Shown one piece after another: positions 37,501-39,429 of a stretch of DNA of 39,429 bases. A model generated the notes under the pieces. The model was not told where the DNA came from. It did not search any database and saw only the letters and a program-made list of their open reading frames with translations. The translations under genes and the position numbers were made by a program. Position 1 is the first letter of the stretch. Every line of letters starts with the position of its first letter. The stretch spans positions 1 through 39,429 of the IMG/VR virus record IMGVR_UViG_3300036832_000381; one strand, 5' to 3'. The stretch comes from a virus.

Positions 37501-38676
37501 TCACGCCGCCGCTTTCATTTCGCCATCGATCAACGCTTGCGCAAGTCGTCGCTCGGTCATGATCGGGCCGACGTATTCGAAGATCGCGCACGGGCGCGCT
37601 TCTACGCGCGCCCCGTTCCCTTGTAGAAAGAACCCTTCTTTCCCCTTCCCTGTTTTGCGTATCGATGATGTCCTTCCGAGTGGGACGATTCGACCGGGCG
37701 CTTTGCGCATCGACCAATTCGGCGAATGATCCGCTGATCGAATGAATGCAGGATGTGCCGGGTATAAGTGCAGTCGTTGACCGATCGCGCGATACGCCGA
37801 CCCAAGCGTGTCGAACAACACAAACGCAAGCCCCATGCCTTGAAAGTCCGGCAACGTCACGCCACGCGTAAGTCCGAACACGTCTCGCGCAGTCGGGTGC
37901 GGTCGCTTCAATACGCCCGCGAATGACGCTGGCGTGCCATTGACGAACAACACAAACGAGCGCGCGGCGCGGTGCATGTCGCTGGTCAGATAGTGAAAGC
38001 GAGCGAATAATTGCCACGCCGCATAATCGACCCGCGCGATTTCGACGTGAATGTCAGGTCGCCGATGAAGTGACCTCCGCGTGAACGTCATCGTCGCCGG
38101 TTCAAATGTCCAATCCGGTTGTAGCCAATCGACGATGTCATAGTGACATGACGCGCACACGATTTGACGCTCACGTTTGCGCACCCACTTTTGCACCGCA
38201 TGGCTCGCGATCTGCGCAACCTGGCGGTCAACAACCGACGTGAACTCGTCGACGATGATCGGCTGATTCGGCGGTGTCTCGATCATGCGTCGTGCGAGAT
38301 CGGCGCGGAATCGTTCTCCTGTCGACAGCACCTTGTGCGGTCGTAGCCACGCCGGGATGGTGTTGAAACCGACCGCTTGACACGTCGCGCAAATTTCCTC
38401 GAGCGTCAGCCCTTCGGCGAAATCGTCGACAACAGCGGCACCGTACCAATCGATGCGCAGTGCGTCGCCAAACATCGCATGGAGCAGCGTCGACTTTCCC
38501 GATCCCGATGGACCGAGAATCAGCCCGACGTTCCACGCTGCTGCATCGTATGGAACATCGCCATGCCATTCCAATCGCGATCGTTCCGACGGCGGGACAT
38601 CGAACGCGCTTTCAAGCTGCCGCGCTCTTATCGATCGCGAAATTTCGGTTTCAACTACGTGGTCAACAGTCGGCAT
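37501..38676 (-). CDS. ABC-type ATPase fused to a GNAT acyltransferase (391 aa)
   Basis: The N-terminal ~200 residues are an ABC-type ATPase: Walker A GPSGSGKST (55-63), signature LSTGE (117-121, LSGGQ variant), Walker B PIIVDE (139-144), D-loop SVVD (147-150) and switch His178. The C-terminal domain (~212-330) is GNAT-like, with the acyl-CoA pyrophosphate loop QGMGLA (279-284). This resembles COG2401, an ABC-type ATPase fused to a predicted acetyltransferase. Association with ParB-like and terminase genes occurs in phages. A DNA or protein modification role is possible, such as Mom-type base modification (Mom also has a GNAT fold); this is inference. It overlaps the ParB-like gene by 22 nt. 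No membrane domain is present, so it is not a transporter. Confidence 0.8.
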   Translation of the reverse strand: MPTVDHVVETEISRSIRARQLESAFDVPPSERSRLEWHGDVPYDAAAWNVGLILGPSGSGKSTLLHAMFGDALRIDWYGAAVVDDFAEGLTLEEICATCQAVGFNTIPAWLRPHKVLSTGERFRADLARRMIETPPNQPIIVDEFTSVVDRQVAQIASHAVQKWVRKRERQIVCASCHYDIVDWLQPDWTFEPATMTFTRRSLHRRPDIHVEIARVDYAAWQLFARFHYLTSDMHRAARSFVLFVNGTPASFAGVLKRPHPTARDVFGLTRGVTLPDFQGMGLAFVLFDTLGSAYRAIGQRLHLYPAHPAFIRSADHSPNWSMRKAPGRIVPLGRTSSIRKTGKGKEGFFLQGNGARVEARPCAIFEYVGPIMTERRLAQALIDGEMKAAA

Positions 38677-39188
38677 TGCCGTCCCTCGTTCTCAAGCTGC
38701 GACAACAGTGCCGCTTGATCGCGTTCATCGCGACACTGCACGATGATCGCATAGGTGAACGCATCTCCTAATTGTGGCGCAGAATCGGTGCCTACCAGCG
38801 CGAGCAACGATTGCAATTCTTCGTCGTCGAAGCCGGTTAGCTTCACATCGTAATCCGATTTATCCAAGTCGATCAGCTCGTCACGCAATAGCGCCAAATC
38901 CCAACCTGCATTGAGCGGAATCTTGTTATCGGCGATACGATAGGCGCGTTTTTGATCTTCGGATAGATGCGTCAGTCGAATACACGGCGCGTCCTCGATC
39001 GCGAGTTCATCGGCGGCCAGGATTCGGCCATGCCCGGCGATCACCGAATCGGCCTCGTCGATCAGGATCGGGTTGGTGAATCCGAACTCGCGAATCGACG
39101 CCGCGATCTGCGCGACTTGTGCTGGCGTGTGCGTGCGCGCGTTCTTCGCGTACGGCAACAGACGCTGCAATGGGACGTGCTCGATCAT
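38655..39188 (-). CDS. ParB-like nuclease-domain protein (177 aa)
   Basis: Residues ~1-100 form a ParB/Srx-type N-terminal domain. IEHVPLQRLLPYAKNARTHTPAQVAQIAASIREFGFTNPILID is followed by the GHGRILAA box (near 52-59) and LSEDQKRAYRIADNK, a pattern common in phage ParB-like proteins. The HTH DNA-binding part of plasmid ParB is absent. These proteins may be nucleases or CTP-binding DNA clamps. The gene precedes the ABC-GNAT fusion (overlapping by 22 nt) and starts where the 57-residue frame ends (TGATG). ATG 39188 is preferred to GTG 39191. A common operon with packaging genes is likely. Confidence 0.82.
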   Translation of the reverse strand: MIEHVPLQRLLPYAKNARTHTPAQVAQIAASIREFGFTNPILIDEADSVIAGHGRILAADELAIEDAPCIRLTHLSEDQKRAYRIADNKIPLNAGWDLALLRDELIDLDKSDYDVKLTGFDDEELQSLLALVGTDSAPQLGDAFTYAIIVQCRDERDQAALLSQLENEGRQCRLLTT

Positions 39189-39361
39189 CACTGCACGTCG
39201 CCCCCATCACGCCCTGACGCTCCGGGCACCCTGCGTCGACTCTTCGCCGACGTGCTAGGAATACCCCCCAAACGTCGCGGGAACGCGCTGGCGGGGTTGG
39301 GGACAGGGAAAGACCCCTTCCGCTTGCCCCGAGGTCGCTGACGCCCCCCTGCGCCCTTCAT
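39188..39361 (-). CDS. Putative 57-residue Arg/Gly-rich protein
   Basis: On the minus strand the frame opens at ATG 39361-39359 and ends at a TGA that overlaps the ParB-like ATG (TGATG). It has GAGGGGG about 6 nt upstream. The composition is Gly/Arg/Pro-rich (KGAGGRQRPRGKRKG...), with no recognised domain. If coupled to the ParB gene, it would be the first gene after the HNH genes across the circular junction. It remains tentative. Confidence 0.4.
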   Translation of the reverse strand: MKGAGGRQRPRGKRKGSFPVPNPASAFPRRLGGIPSTSAKSRRRVPGASGRDGGDVQ

Positions 39362-39429
39362 TTGACCCCCTCGAAATTGATTCCTGACCCCCGGATCGAT
39401 CCGTCTTTTGGGGGCCGTGATTTTTCGTC
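39362..39429. other. Non-coding packaging-site candidate at the genome junction
   Basis: This 68-nt end has no gene. It contains a perfect 12-bp palindrome CGGATCGATCCG (39392-39403) and G/C runs (CCCCC at 39366-39370, GGGGG at 39410-39414). With the 45 nt at the window start, it lies between the HNH gene and the ParB/terminase module, the usual cos region of HK97-like phages. No repeated terminal sequence is seen at the two window ends. Confidence 0.4.

Noticed and set aside
37501-38676. ABC transporter
   Set aside because: The ATPase is fused to a GNAT domain, has no membrane partner nearby and lies in the packaging operon.
1-39429. Integrated prophage with host flanks
   Set aside because: No host gene or duplicated attL/attR is seen, and attP has arms on both sides of one core.
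1-39429. CRISPR array or insertion sequence
   Set aside because: No regularly spaced direct repeat array and no transposase gene was seen; the only repeated coding units are the Ig modules.

Overview
The window reads as an essentially complete genome of a temperate, tailed siphovirus-like phage (HK97-type head, lambda-like long tail) in its free, circular-permuted form. It is not a prophage with host flanks. No host housekeeping gene is present, every module belongs to one phage, and an apparently intact attP (tRNA-Thr(CGU) 3' fragment flanked on both sides by integrase arm-type repeats) sits inside the sequence at about 11.93-12.18 kb. GC is high, about 60% by eye. The tRNA target, a phage-carried PEP-CTERM (exosortase substrate) protein and several small proteins of a type I associate with Burkholderiales phages suggest a Gram-negative, probably betaproteobacterial host; this is inference.

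Layout: a divergent control region at 3393-3590 splits the genome. On the minus strand, reading leftward from it: a P22-Cro-like regulator, a nuclease-like protein, a lambda-O-type replication initiator with a probable origin inside the gene, small proteins and two HNH nucleases. If positions 1 and 39429 are joined, the same strand continues without a break into a ParB-like protein, an ABC-ATPase/GNAT fusion, small and large terminase, prohead protease, capsid, portal, head-tail joining proteins, tail tube, the G/G-T frameshift chaperone pair, tape measure, tail tip proteins, a 1964-residue receptor-binding protein, a cupin and a small protein ending at 14211. On the plus strand from 3591 to 14153: a YqaJ exonuclease plus RecT annealing pair, a zinc-ribbon protein, the PEP-CTERM protein, a promoter with an overlapping inverted repeat, a cluster of translationally coupled small genes, the tyrosine integrase, more small genes, attP, an excisionase/AlpA-like HTH gene with its own promoter, and a cargo group with a secreted twin-CX3C protein.

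How it works together: Cro, the divergent promoters and a GGGTCA/TGACCC operator would set early transcription. The O-like protein would start replication in its own gene and YqaJ/RecT would recombine or concatenate DNA. The terminases with HNH partners would package it. Int with the HTH protein would move the genome in and out of a tRNA-Thr gene. The exported proteins look like lysogenic-conversion cargo.

Standout points: no CI-like repressor and no recognisable endolysin; a tandem 150-nt-period non-coding element upstream of the prohead protease; a packaging-linked ParB plus ABC-GNAT pair; an AT-hook octapeptide shared by RecT and large terminase; a five-zinc-ribbon HNH nuclease; and a modular tail protein with seven Ig-like repeats, a lyase-like jelly roll and a propeller.
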